Source of the DNA: Gemmatimonadetes bacterium SCN 70-22
Lineage (GTDB): Bacteria; Gemmatimonadota; Gemmatimonadetes; Gemmatimonadales; Gemmatimonadaceae
DNA: 64,000 bases
Direction: 5' to 3'
Assembly: GCA_001724275.1 (NCBI GenBank)
Contig: MEDZ01000009.1
Coordinates: forward strand, 1 to 64,000
Below are positions 1 through 8,085 of the stretch, in pieces (the first letter of the stretch is position 1; the number at the start of each line of letters is the position of its first letter). The position numbers were made by a program, and so were the translations under genes. The notes under the pieces are model-generated. The model worked only from the letters and a program-made list of their open reading frames with translations. It was not told the origin of the DNA and searched no databases.

Positions 1-1242
1 ACCCCCACCCCCACCCCCTCGGCGGACTGCTGCCTCGAGACCGGCCGTCAGGTCGCCGAGCGCCACCAAGTCGCCGCCATCACCTCGCGCCGCTTCACCC
101 ATGCCGAGCTCTGGGCGGCGCTCGACCCGATCGTCCGATCCAGCGCCTTCCGCGTGACCCCGATCGGCGCCTCCATCCAGGGGCGACCGATCCGCGCCAT
201 CACCTTCGGCCGCGGCCCCACGACGGTCCTCCTCTGGTCGCAGATGCACGGCGACGAGTCCACGGCCACGATGTCGCTGGCCGACATCCTCAGCTGGCTC
301 TCGCGCGCGGGCGCCGAGCGCGATCCGCTGCGCGACCTCATCGCCGAGCGCCTCACGGTCGTCATGGTCCCGATGCTCAACCCCGACGGCGCCGAGCTCT
401 TCCAGCGGCAGAACGCCCTCGGCGTCGACGTCAACCGCGACGCGCGGCGCCTCTCGACCCCCGAGGCGCGCGCCCTCAAGGCGCTGCGCGACTCCATCGC
501 CCCCGCCTTCGGCTTCAACCTGCACGACCAGAACGCCCGCACGTTAGGCGGCCCGAACGGGCGCCAGGTGGGGATCGCCCTCCTGGCCCCGGCGGCCGAT
601 GCCGAGAAATCGTATGGTCCGGTGCGCGCCACCGCCCGCCTGGTCGCGGCGCGGATACGCACCGTCCTCGAGCGCGACATCCCCGGGCGCATCGCCAAGT
701 ACGACGACGCCTTCAACCCCCGCGCCTTCGGCGACCTGATCCAGCAGTGGGGGACGAGCACGGTCCTCATCGAGAGCGGCGCCCTCCCAAACGATCCGGA
801 GAAGCAGCGCCTGCGCCGCACCAACGTCATCGCGATCCTCACCGCGCTCGAGGCAATCGCCACCGGCGGCTATCGCGCCGCCGACCCCGAGGCGTACGAA
901 TCCCTCCCCACCAATGACGGCCCGGCGGTCGATATCCTCGTAACCGGCGCCAGCGTCGTCCTTCCGGGCAAGGAGCCGATGCGGGCCGACATCGCGATGA
1001 ACTACGACGACGCCCTCCTCGGCGGCCGGGCGCGCGTGCGTGAGGTGGGCGACCTCTCGGCGGTCGCCGCCCTCGATACGGTGGACGCGACGGGGCTCTT
1101 CCTCCACCCCGGACCGTCGATGCTCACCGAGCGCGGCGGCGGCCACTGGCTACGCATCAACGCCCCGGTCCACCTCTACATCCGGCGCGGGCGCGAGGCG
1201 TGGAGCGCGCTGGTGCGCGAGATCGGGAGCGATGCGCGGTAG
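1..1242 (+). CDS. M14-family zinc carboxypeptidase (5' end outside the window)
   Basis: Metallocarboxypeptidase of the M14 family, which removes residues from peptide C-termini or trims cell-wall peptides using one zinc ion. The reading frame is open from base 1, and the residues before the first candidate start (GTG at 154) are coding-like and continue the family fold, so the gene begins upstream of the window. Counting from that GTG, the zinc motif HxxE is H32-G-D-E35, followed by NPDG and DVNRD motifs around residues 75-95 and a later NLHDQ histidine. A conserved VLIESG segment lies near residue 206. The signal peptide, if any, is missing with the N-terminus. The gene runs convergently to the acyl-CoA operon downstream. 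The family call is confident; the substrate is unknown. Confidence 0.85.
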   Translation, partial: TPTPTPSADCCLETGRQVAERHQVAAITSRRFTHAELWAALDPIVRSSAFRVTPIGASIQGRPIRAITFGRGPTTVLLWSQMHGDESTATMSLADILSWLSRAGAERDPLRDLIAERLTVVMVPMLNPDGAELFQRQNALGVDVNRDARRLSTPEARALKALRDSIAPAFGFNLHDQNARTLGGPNGRQVGIALLAPAADAEKSYGPVRATARLVAARIRTVLERDIPGRIAKYDDAFNPRAFGDLIQQWGTSTVLIESGALPNDPEKQRLRRTNVIAILTALEAIATGGYRAADPEAYESLPTNDGPAVDILVTGASVVLPGKEPMRADIAMNYDDALLGGRARVREVGDLSAVAALDTVDATGLFLHPGPSMLTERGGGHWLRINAPVHLYIRRGREAWSALVREIGSDAR

Positions 1243-1317
1243 AGTGGCGCGAGTGCGTGCAACGCCAGGTCGCGCGACGCAGATGTACCTCTGCGAGAGG
1301 AGCTGCGACGCGCCGTA

Positions 1318-1336
1318 GCGCCTCGCCGGCAGGCGC
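1318..1336. terminator. possible terminator hairpin between convergent genes
   Basis: GCGCCT at 1318-1323 pairs with AGGCGC at 1331-1336 across a 7-nt loop. It lies in the 139-bp gap between the convergent carboxypeptidase and MaoC genes. There is no T-run, so the role is inferred from position only. Confidence 0.3.
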
Positions 1337-1381
1337 CGAATCGCACCGCGCCATGCAGCTGGCGGCGCAGGCGCGGGCGCC

Positions 1382-1870
1382 CTACCCCCTGGCGACCGGG
1401 TTGGGCCGCTCGGGGATGTGCCCCCGCTTGTACACCATCACCGTCCGCCGGAACTCGATCACCACCGTCCCATCCTGCGTGTAGCCGCGTGACCGCACCT
1501 CCACGATCCCCATGGCCGGGCGCGACCTGGACTCGCGCATCGACAGTACCTCGGACTCGGCATAAATGGTGTCCCCCTCGAACACCGGCGCCGGGAGCGT
1601 GACCTCGCTCCACCCCAGGTTGATGGCGTGCCGCGAGATGTCGCTCACCGACAGCCCCACCACCAGCGCCAGCGTGAACGTCGAGTTCACCAGCGGCCGG
1701 CCGAACTCGGTCTGCGCCGAGTAGTGGCGGTCGAAGTGGATGGGGTTGGAGTTGTTGCTCAGGAGCGAGAACCAGATGTTGTCGGCGGTGGTGACGGTGC
1801 GCCCCACCGGGTGGCGCATCACCAGCCCGACCGTGAAGTCCTCGTAACAGCGTCCTGACTCGTTGCTCAT
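1382..1870 (-). CDS. MaoC-like enoyl-CoA hydratase/dehydratase
   Basis: A 162-residue single hot-dog protein of the MaoC dehydratase family, which adds or removes water at the double bond of an enoyl-CoA thioester in the cytoplasm. An NPIHFD segment near residue 43 gives the hydratase-2 type Asp/His catalytic pair. The start at 1870 overlaps the stop of the upstream lyase gene by 4 bp, so the two are translationally coupled, and the acyl-CoA dehydrogenase precedes them. In family terms the nearest described role for this trio is C4/C5 acyl-CoA chemistry such as mesaconyl-CoA hydration. That assignment is inference; a generic enoyl-CoA hydratase is equally compatible with the sequence. Confidence 0.8.
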   Translation of the reverse strand: MSNESGRCYEDFTVGLVMRHPVGRTVTTADNIWFSLLSNNSNPIHFDRHYSAQTEFGRPLVNSTFTLALVVGLSVSDISRHAINLGWSEVTLPAPVFEGDTIYAESEVLSMRESRSRPAMGIVEVRSRGYTQDGTVVIEFRRTVMVYKRGHIPERPNPVARG

Positions 1871-2805
1871 GCCTCGGGTCCTCCGGGTTGCAGCTGTCCG
1901 GCCACGCGCAGCGTGCTGCGGGCCATGCGGATGTTGGCGGCGTCGATCATCATCCCGTCGCTCCCCACCGCGCCGCGCCCCTCGGCCACCGCCGCCTCGT
2001 ACGTCTCGATCACGCGCCGAGCCCACGCGATTTCCTCGGCCGAGGGGGCGAAGGCGGCGTTGACGGTGGCCAGTTGCGACGGGTGGATGCACTGCTTGCC
2101 GTCGAACCCCAAGGCACGGGCTGTGGCGCACGCCCTGGCCAGCCCGGCGGCATCCTTGTAGTTGGCGTATGGCCCATCCATGCAGCGCAGCCCGTTGGCG
2201 CGGGCATGGGCCACGATGGCGTGCATCACGGCGTGCCAGCGGTGGGCGCCGTACGCGGCGTCGTGCGCATCCTCGGCGCCGATGCTGGCCAGCGGCATGT
2301 GCATGCTCGCCGCGTAGTCGCCCATCCCGAAGATGAGCGCCTCGAGGCGCGGCGACGCCGCCGCGATCTCGCGCAGGTTGGCGAAGCCCGAGGCCGTTTC
2401 GATCTGCGCCTCGATCCCGATGCGGTGCGGGATGCCGGTGCGCGCCTCGACCTGGGTGAGCAACTGGTCGATGAACTGGACGTCGGCGGCGCCACGCGCC
2501 TTGGGGAGCATCACGAGGTCGACGCTCCGCCCGGCCGCCTCCACCACCTCGATCACGTCGCGATACGTCCACTTCGTGTCGAGCGCGTTGACCCGCACGA
2601 TGCGCGTGCGCCCCGCGAAGTCGAGCGTGCCGAGCGCCTGCATCACCAGGGCGCGGCTCCGCTCCTTCTCGTCAGCGGCAACGGCGTCCTCGAGGTCGAT
2701 GCACACGGCGTCGGCCTCGCTCCGCGTCGCCTTGGCGATCATGTCCGGTCGCGAGGCCGGAACGAAGAGCATGCTGCGCGACAGGCGCGCGATTCGAGTG
2801 TGCAT
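1867..2805 (-). CDS. HpcH/HpaI (CitE-like) malyl-/citramalyl-CoA lyase
   Basis: A 312-residue TIM-barrel protein of the HpcH/HpaI aldolase or citrate-lyase-beta family. These Mg2+-dependent enzymes cleave or form C-C bonds in beta-hydroxyacyl-CoA thioesters such as malyl-CoA, beta-methylmalyl-CoA or citramalyl-CoA. Visible landmarks are the N-terminal LFVPASRPDM segment, the CIDLEDAV motif near residue 35, a GIEAQIET stretch (metal-binding Glu) near residue 130, and the KQCIHPSQ motif near residue 240. Length matches stand-alone CitE-like enzymes. It sits 7 bp after the acyl-CoA dehydrogenase and overlaps the MaoC gene by 4 bp. The order dehydrogenase, lyase, hydratase suggests a catabolic acyl-CoA route ending in acetyl- or propionyl-CoA plus a keto acid. 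Confidence 0.83.
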   Translation of the reverse strand: MHTRIARLSRSMLFVPASRPDMIAKATRSEADAVCIDLEDAVAADEKERSRALVMQALGTLDFAGRTRIVRVNALDTKWTYRDVIEVVEAAGRSVDLVMLPKARGAADVQFIDQLLTQVEARTGIPHRIGIEAQIETASGFANLREIAAASPRLEALIFGMGDYAASMHMPLASIGAEDAHDAAYGAHRWHAVMHAIVAHARANGLRCMDGPYANYKDAAGLARACATARALGFDGKQCIHPSQLATVNAAFAPSAEEIAWARRVIETYEAAVAEGRGAVGSDGMMIDAANIRMARSTLRVAGQLQPGGPEA

Positions 2806-2812
2806 GACGGTC

Positions 2813-3982
2813 TCAGAAGGAACGAGGCATCCCGAGCAGGTGCTCGCCGATGTACGACAGGATGAGGTTGGTGGAAACCGGTGCCACCTGGTAGAGCCGC
2901 GTCTCGCGGAACTTGCGCTCCACGTCGTACTCGGCGGCGAAGCCGAAGCCGCCGTGAACCTGCAGGCAGGTGTTGGCGGCCGCCCACGACGCCTCGGCCG
3001 CGAGGTACTTGGCCATGTTGGCCTCGGCGCCGCACGGGCGCTCGGCGTCGAACAGTGATGCCGCCTCGTACCGCATCAGGTCGGCTGCCCGCACGCCGGC
3101 GTACGCCTGCGCAATGGGGAACTGCACCCCCTGGTTCTGCCCGATGGGGCGGTCGAAGACGGTGCGCTCCGATGCATAACGACGGGCGCGGTCGACGAAC
3201 CAGAAGCCGTCGCCGATGCACTCGGCGGCGATCAGGATCCGCTCGGCGTTCATCCCGTCCAGGATGTAGCGGAACCCCATCCCCTCCTCGCCGATGAGGT
3301 TCTCCGCCGGGACCTCGAAGTCGTCGAAGAAGAGCTCGTTGGTCTCGTGGTTCACCATGTTGTCGATGGGACGCACGCGCAGCCCGCGCGACTCGGCGCC
3401 GCGGAGATCGACGAGGAAGACCGAGAGGCCGAGCGTGCGCTTGGCGACCTGCTCCAGCGGCGTGGTGCGGGCCAGGAGGAGCATGAGGTCGGAGTGCTGC
3501 ACGCGCGAGATCCAGACCTTCTGCCCATTCACGACGTAGCGGTCGCCACGACGCGCCGCCGTGGTGCGTGTGCGCGTGGTGTCGGTCCCCGTGGCCGGCT
3601 CGGTGACGGCGAAGGATTGCAGCCGTAGCTCTCCGGCGGCGATGGCCGGGAGGTAGCGCCCCTTCTGCTCGGTCGAACCGTGCCGGAGTAGCGTCCCCAT
3701 GGTGTACATCTGCGCGTGACAGGCCCCGGCGTTGGCCCCCGAGCGGTTGATCTCCTCGAGGATCACCGAGGCCTCGGTGAGTGAGAGGCCGCCCCCGCCG
3801 TACTCGGCGGGAATGAGGGCGGCGAGCCATCCGGCCTCCGTGAGCGCGCGAACGAACGCCTCGGGATAACCCCTCTCTCGCTCGACGCGCTGCCAGTAGG
3901 CGCCGTCGAACGGGGCGCAGGCGGCGCGCACTCCCTCGCGGATGGCGGCGTGCTCGCTGGCGCGGGGGTTGATGTCGGGCAT
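2813..3982 (-). CDS. acyl-CoA dehydrogenase
   Basis: A 389-residue FAD-dependent acyl-CoA dehydrogenase, which introduces the alpha-beta double bond into an acyl-CoA and passes electrons to ETF. The frame is open to 4021, but the ATG at 3982 begins the conserved N-terminal helix region and is preferred. An SFAVTEPATGTD stretch near residue 130 is the classic flavin-binding signature, followed by a VNGQKVWIS motif. The C-terminal half carries the QVHGGFGFAAEYDVER segment typical of the family. It is the first gene of a three-gene minus-strand operon with CitE-like lyase and MaoC hydratase genes. Substrate chain length or branching cannot be read from the sequence; methylsuccinyl-CoA is one possibility suggested by the partners. 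Confidence 0.88.
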   Translation of the reverse strand: MPDINPRASEHAAIREGVRAACAPFDGAYWQRVERERGYPEAFVRALTEAGWLAALIPAEYGGGGLSLTEASVILEEINRSGANAGACHAQMYTMGTLLRHGSTEQKGRYLPAIAAGELRLQSFAVTEPATGTDTTRTRTTAARRGDRYVVNGQKVWISRVQHSDLMLLLARTTPLEQVAKRTLGLSVFLVDLRGAESRGLRVRPIDNMVNHETNELFFDDFEVPAENLIGEEGMGFRYILDGMNAERILIAAECIGDGFWFVDRARRYASERTVFDRPIGQNQGVQFPIAQAYAGVRAADLMRYEAASLFDAERPCGAEANMAKYLAAEASWAAANTCLQVHGGFGFAAEYDVERKFRETRLYQVAPVSTNLILSYIGEHLLGMPRSF

Positions 3983-4147
3983 GGACCGTGGGGAAGGAAA
4001 GCGGGGCGTGGGCACGGGCACGCAGCGTGGCCAAGGTACCGCGCGGGACCGGCTGCGTCTAAGGTGCCCCCGTGGTGGGGACGGCGAGCCGAGGCGCGAA
4101 GTCGCCCCCCCGTCCGGCAGCGGCGAGCCGGCGCGCGAGGAAAATTG

Positions 4148-4153
4148 TATACT
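4148..4153 (+). promoter_or_regulatory. possible -10 box upstream of the serine hydrolase
   Basis: TATACT sits in the only AT-rich patch (about 4140-4158) of an otherwise GC-rich 200-bp divergent intergenic region, 30 bp before the ATG at 4183. No convincing -35 box is visible at 16-18 bp spacing. Confidence 0.35.
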
Positions 4154-4182
4154 AAAGTGTCTCCAACACGCGCCCCCCGCTC

Positions 4183-5754
4183 ATGACTTCCTCCGTCCCC
4201 GCCCTCAGGCGTCGCGCCGCGACACTGGCCATCATCGCCAGCGCCGCGCTCACCCTCCCCGCCGCCGCGCAGCCGGCCAGCACGCGCGCCATCCTCGCCG
4301 ACCTCGATCGCTACATCCCAAGGGCACTGGCCGAGTGGAACGGCGCCGGCGTCGCCGTCGGGATCGTGAAGGACGACTCGCTCGTCTATGCCAAGGGGTT
4401 CGGTGTGCGCGCGGTGGGGAAGCCCGACGCGGTCGACGACCGCACGCTCTTCGCCATTGGCTCCAACACCAAGTTCTTCACCGCCGTCGCCGCCGGCATG
4501 CTCGCCGACGACGGCAAGCTCTCGCTCGACGACAAGGTCACGCGCTTCCTCCCATGGTTCCAGCTCCACGATCCATGGGTCACGCGCGAGTTCACGCTCC
4601 GCGACGCCATGTCGCACCGGAGCGGGCTGGGGCGGCGGGGCGACGCCCTCTGGTACGGGACGCCCTTCTCGCGCGATGAAATCATCCGGCGCGTGCGCTA
4701 CCTGGTCCCGAACACGTCGTTCCGCTCCGAGTTCGGCTACCAGAACATCATGTTCCTGACCGCGGGACAGGCCATCGCCGCGGCCGCCGGCAGGAGCTGG
4801 GACGACGTCGTGCGCGAACGCATCTTCGAGCCGCTGGGGATGACCGCGTCCAGCACGAGCGCCAAGTCGCTCGCGACCGCCTCCAACCTGGCGTCGCCGC
4901 ATTCGCTGGAGGGGGACCAGGCGCGTCCCTCCCCGATCCCGTACCGCGACATCGACAACGTCGCGCCCGCAGGGTCGATCAACTCGAACGTGCAGGACAT
5001 GGCGCGGTGGATGCGCTTCATCCTCGCCGGCGGGAGCTACGGGGGGCGCACCCTCCTCAAGCCTGCCACGCTCGCCGACATCACGTCGCCGCACACGATC
5101 GCCACGCGCATCGTCAACGACACTCTCAACCCCACCCGCCACTTCTCGCTCTACGCTCTCGGCATCGGCCTGTCCGACCTGCACGGCGTGAAGGTCCTGC
5201 AGCACACGGGGGGGATCGACGGGATGCTCTCGTTCGTGGCGATGGTTCCCGAGCGCAAGCTGGGGATCGTGGTCCTCACCAACGTGTCCGGGCACAACGC
5301 CCTGTACACCGCCCTGGGGAACCGCATCCTCGACGCCTTCCTGGGAGGGCCGACGCGCGACTGGAGTGCCATTGCGCTGGCGCAGACGAAGCGCGCCGAG
5401 CAGGCGGCCGCCGAACGCATGCGCACGCGGATGGCGCAGCGCGTCCAGGACTCCCGGCCGTCGCGCCCGCTGGCCGAGTACGCGGGCACCTACCGCAACG
5501 AGATGTATGGGGACCTCACCGTCTCCCTCGAGGAGGGGGCGCTCGTGTTACGCTATCCCACGGCGACGGTGCTGCACCTCCACCACTTCACCTTCGACAC
5601 CTTCATGGGGACGGCGACGGCGGTGAGCGCGCTCGCGTCGGACGCTTCGACCGTGCGCTTCGAGCTCGACCCCCAGGGGCGAGTGGCCTCGGTCGACCTG
5701 GAGCAGGTGGGGACGTTCACCCGCGCGGACGGGAGGCCACACATCACGAAATGA
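4183..5754 (+). CDS. exported class C beta-lactamase-like serine hydrolase with DUF3471-like tail
   Basis: A 523-residue member of the serine hydrolase family that includes class C beta-lactamases, DD-peptidases and esterases. A signal peptide spans about residues 1-30, ending near AAAQ. The catalytic set is complete: S94-N-T-K97 (SxxK), Y184-Q-N186 (YxN) and H339-T-G-G (KTG-like). Residues after about 420 look like the beta-rich DUF3471-type C-terminal domain common in this family, so peptidase or esterase activity is more likely than true beta-lactamase activity. It is a single gene, divergent from the acyl-CoA operon. It acts in the periplasm or outside; the natural substrate is unknown. 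Confidence 0.87.
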   Translation: MTSSVPALRRRAATLAIIASAALTLPAAAQPASTRAILADLDRYIPRALAEWNGAGVAVGIVKDDSLVYAKGFGVRAVGKPDAVDDRTLFAIGSNTKFFTAVAAGMLADDGKLSLDDKVTRFLPWFQLHDPWVTREFTLRDAMSHRSGLGRRGDALWYGTPFSRDEIIRRVRYLVPNTSFRSEFGYQNIMFLTAGQAIAAAAGRSWDDVVRERIFEPLGMTASSTSAKSLATASNLASPHSLEGDQARPSPIPYRDIDNVAPAGSINSNVQDMARWMRFILAGGSYGGRTLLKPATLADITSPHTIATRIVNDTLNPTRHFSLYALGIGLSDLHGVKVLQHTGGIDGMLSFVAMVPERKLGIVVLTNVSGHNALYTALGNRILDAFLGGPTRDWSAIALAQTKRAEQAAAERMRTRMAQRVQDSRPSRPLAEYAGTYRNEMYGDLTVSLEEGALVLRYPTATVLHLHHFTFDTFMGTATAVSALASDASTVRFELDPQGRVASVDLEQVGTFTRADGRPHITK

Positions 5755-6069
5755 CACAGGCGGCATTTATTGCCGTTCATTCTCTCGGCACCGTTACGAT
5801 CTCATCCGGTCCCAAGTCATTGCCCCTGAGCGCATTGGGGAGGGCTAACCAGGAGGCGGAAGATTCGTCCGCCGAGGCGATCCCCGGCGCGAGGACCTCT
5901 TCCGGTGCTGCGGCGGCGCGCGCGTGGCATCGGCATGCGCCCGGATGCCACACGTCGAAGGCCGAACTCCACCGTCGATTCACGCCTCGCCCAAACACCG
6001 ACATGCATGTCGGCCGCGGCCGCACGCGCGCGATGGTGTAGGCCCCGCCCTCGAGCCGAGGAGGGACGC
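5755..6069 (+). other. 315-bp structured leader/intergenic region before the signalling operon
   Basis: No convincing gene. The open frame continuing upstream of the 6070 gene here is probably incidental, because a good ribosome binding site marks 6070. The region holds several short inverted repeats: 5761-5775 (CGGCA/TGCCG, 5-nt loop), 5855-5873 (GGCGGA/TCCGCC), 5924-5951 (GTGGCATC/GATGCCAC, 12-nt loop) and the perfect palindrome at 5998-6013. It may be a 5' leader with regulatory structure or contain operators. I recognise no known riboswitch. Confidence 0.5.
5998..6013. promoter_or_regulatory. perfect 16-bp palindrome, candidate operator
   Basis: CCGACATGCATGTCGG reads identically on both strands and lies 57 bp upstream of the GTG start of the signalling gene. 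Size and position fit a dimeric repressor or activator site for the exopolysaccharide operon. No regulator can be named. Confidence 0.5.
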
Positions 6070-8085
6070 GTGATCGCCTTCGCGTCGCTCGATGCCGCGA
6101 TGCGGGGGCAGCATGCCGCCGAGGTGTGGGCGCGCCTGCGCGACCGCCACCTGCAACGCGTGGAAGTGCTCGAGGGTGCCGTCCTCGCGCTGATGGATGG
6201 CGCCCTCGACGAGGAGCTGCGCGGGCGCGCGGAGGCGGAGGCGCATGCGCTGGCGGGATCGGTGGGGACCTTCGGGCTGCGCGGCGGGGCGCGCCTCGCG
6301 CGTGCGCTGGAGCAATCGTTCGCCGCGCGCTACACGCTGGGACGTCCCATGGCGGCCCGCCTCGCCGATCAGGTCACGGCGCTGCGGCGTGAACTGGAGC
6401 GCCCGAGGGTCGCCGCCGGCGCTGCTGCCGATATGGATGGGGGGCGGCGCGTCCTGGTCCTGACTGACGATGGGCGCGGCGACCAGTTCGTGACCGAAGG
6501 AGTGACGGCCGGGCTCGAGGTGATGGTGCGCCCGCTGCACGGGGGCCACGTCGCGGTCTTCGAGGAGGCGCCGGACGCGATCGTGGTCGAGGCGGGCGAC
6601 GCCTCGGTCGACGCCGTGGTGTCGCTCCTTGGCTCCCTCGCCGGTCGTGCGACGGGCCCCGTCCTCGTCACCGCGGTCGACGATGACATGGCCATCCGCC
6701 TTGCGATCGCCCGGAGCGGGGCCATCGGTCCGCTCATGGCCGGTCACCCCCCGTCGGCGATCCTCGAGCGTGCCCTCGCGGCCATGCAGGGGCGCGAGGG
6801 CGCCACCGCCTCGCTCCTCGTGGTGGACATCGATCCGTACTCCCTGCAGTCGGTGACGCTCGTCCTGGAACAGGCGGGGCACCGGGTCCACGCTCTCGAC
6901 GCCCCCGCCGGCTTCTGGGAGACGCTGGAGTCGGTCACGCCCGATCTCGTCGTCCTCGGCGCCGAATTGAACGAGGTGACGGGGCTCGACCTCTGCCGGG
7001 CGCTGCGCGCCGATCCGCGCTGGCGCGACCTCCCGGTGATCTTCATGGCTTCGGCCGACGAGGCGCCGCTGGTGAAGGGGGCGTACCATGCCGGAGCAGA
7101 CGATGTGGTCCGGAAGCCGCTGCAGCGCGAGGAGCTCATTGCCCGGGTGGAGAACCGGCTGCACCGCTCGCGCCAGCTGCGCCGGCAGGGGGAGGCCGAC
7201 GCGCTCACCGGGCTCCCCGGACGGCCGAAGGCCGAACGCGAGATCGAGCGCTTCATTCAACTGGCTCGCCGGCACCGGCACGAGGTCACGCTCGTGACCC
7301 TGCGCCTCGACCGCCACGCGGACGTGGTGCAGCGGGCGGGGCAGGGAGCGATGGACGCCGCCGTGCTGGCCTTCAGCCAGGTGCTGCGGCACTCGTTCCG
7401 CTCCGAGGACGTCATCTCGCAGTGGGGGCCTAACGAGTTCGTGGTGGCGCTCTTCGACTCGAACGGCGCCAACGCGGCAGTGCGCGTGCGCGAGGTGATG
7501 GCGGCGCTCCGGTCCCGGCGCTTCCCGGCACCGCCCGGTGAGGCGTTCTCGCTGACCTGCAGCGCGGGCATCGCCTCGTATCCCGAGGACGGCGCCGACG
7601 TGCGCGAGCTGCACGAGGCCGCCGACGCCGCGCTCATGGCGGCGGGGAACGCGGGTATCGACGAGGCGCTCGGCGTCGCCTGCGACCCCAACCGCCCCGC
7701 CACCGGGCGCGCCGACATCCTGCTCGTCGAGGACGATGCGGCGGTGGCCCGGCTCCTGGTGCACGCGCTGGAGAGCCGGCAGTACCAGGTGCAATGGATG
7801 CGCAGCGGACAGGCGGCAGCCGACGCCCTGCTCGGGGCGAAGCCGGCGCTGCGCGCGCGCCTGATCCTCCTCGAGGTCAACCTCCCCGAGCTCGACGGCC
7901 TCGCCCTCCTTCGCAGCCTGGCGGAGCAGGACGTCCTGCGCCACACCCGCGTCATCGTGCTGAGCTCGCGGACCACCGAGGCCGAGACGGTGCAGGCGTT
8001 CGAGCTCGGCGCCTTCGACTACGTCGCCAAGCCGTTCAGCGTCGCGGTCCTGACCGAGCGCATCCGGAGGGCGCTGCGCGCATGA
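6070..8085 (+). CDS. degenerate signalling protein: Hpt, three receiver-like domains and a GGDEF-like domain
   Basis: A 671-residue cytoplasmic protein starting at GTG 6070, preceded by GAGGAGGG at 6058-6065. The N-terminal ~115 residues form an Hpt-like helical domain with an AHALAGS motif (candidate phospho-His 59). Residues ~124-235 form a weak receiver-like domain, ~245-375 a clearer receiver, ~375-530 a GGDEF fold and ~545-671 a C-terminal receiver. The expected phospho-Asp positions read E174, G297 and E602, and the GGDEF signature is GPNEF (453-457), so phosphotransfer and cyclic-di-GMP synthesis look impaired. The switch lysines (about 349 and 654) remain. It overlaps the HEAT-repeat gene by 4 bp. 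It probably acts as a scaffold or constitutive regulator of the downstream polysaccharide machinery; that role is inference. Confidence 0.8.
   Translation: MIAFASLDAAMRGQHAAEVWARLRDRHLQRVEVLEGAVLALMDGALDEELRGRAEAEAHALAGSVGTFGLRGGARLARALEQSFAARYTLGRPMAARLADQVTALRRELERPRVAAGAAADMDGGRRVLVLTDDGRGDQFVTEGVTAGLEVMVRPLHGGHVAVFEEAPDAIVVEAGDASVDAVVSLLGSLAGRATGPVLVTAVDDDMAIRLAIARSGAIGPLMAGHPPSAILERALAAMQGREGATASLLVVDIDPYSLQSVTLVLEQAGHRVHALDAPAGFWETLESVTPDLVVLGAELNEVTGLDLCRALRADPRWRDLPVIFMASADEAPLVKGAYHAGADDVVRKPLQREELIARVENRLHRSRQLRRQGEADALTGLPGRPKAEREIERFIQLARRHRHEVTLVTLRLDRHADVVQRAGQGAMDAAVLAFSQVLRHSFRSEDVISQWGPNEFVVALFDSNGANAAVRVREVMAALRSRRFPAPPGEAFSLTCSAGIASYPEDGADVRELHEAADAALMAAGNAGIDEALGVACDPNRPATGRADILLVEDDAAVARLLVHALESRQYQVQWMRSGQAAADALLGAKPALRARLILLEVNLPELDGLALLRSLAEQDVLRHTRVIVLSSRTTEAETVQAFELGAFDYVAKPFSVAVLTERIRRALRA

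Noticed and set aside
5905-6069. N-terminal extension of the signalling gene from an upstream ATG
   Set aside because: The extension is Arg-rich and crosses the palindrome, whereas GAGGAGGG sits at the right distance from GTG 6070.
5755-6069. Cyclic-di-GMP or other known riboswitch upstream of the GGDEF-like gene
   Set aside because: The hairpins do not match the GEMM consensus or another class I can recall; kept only as an unassigned structured region.
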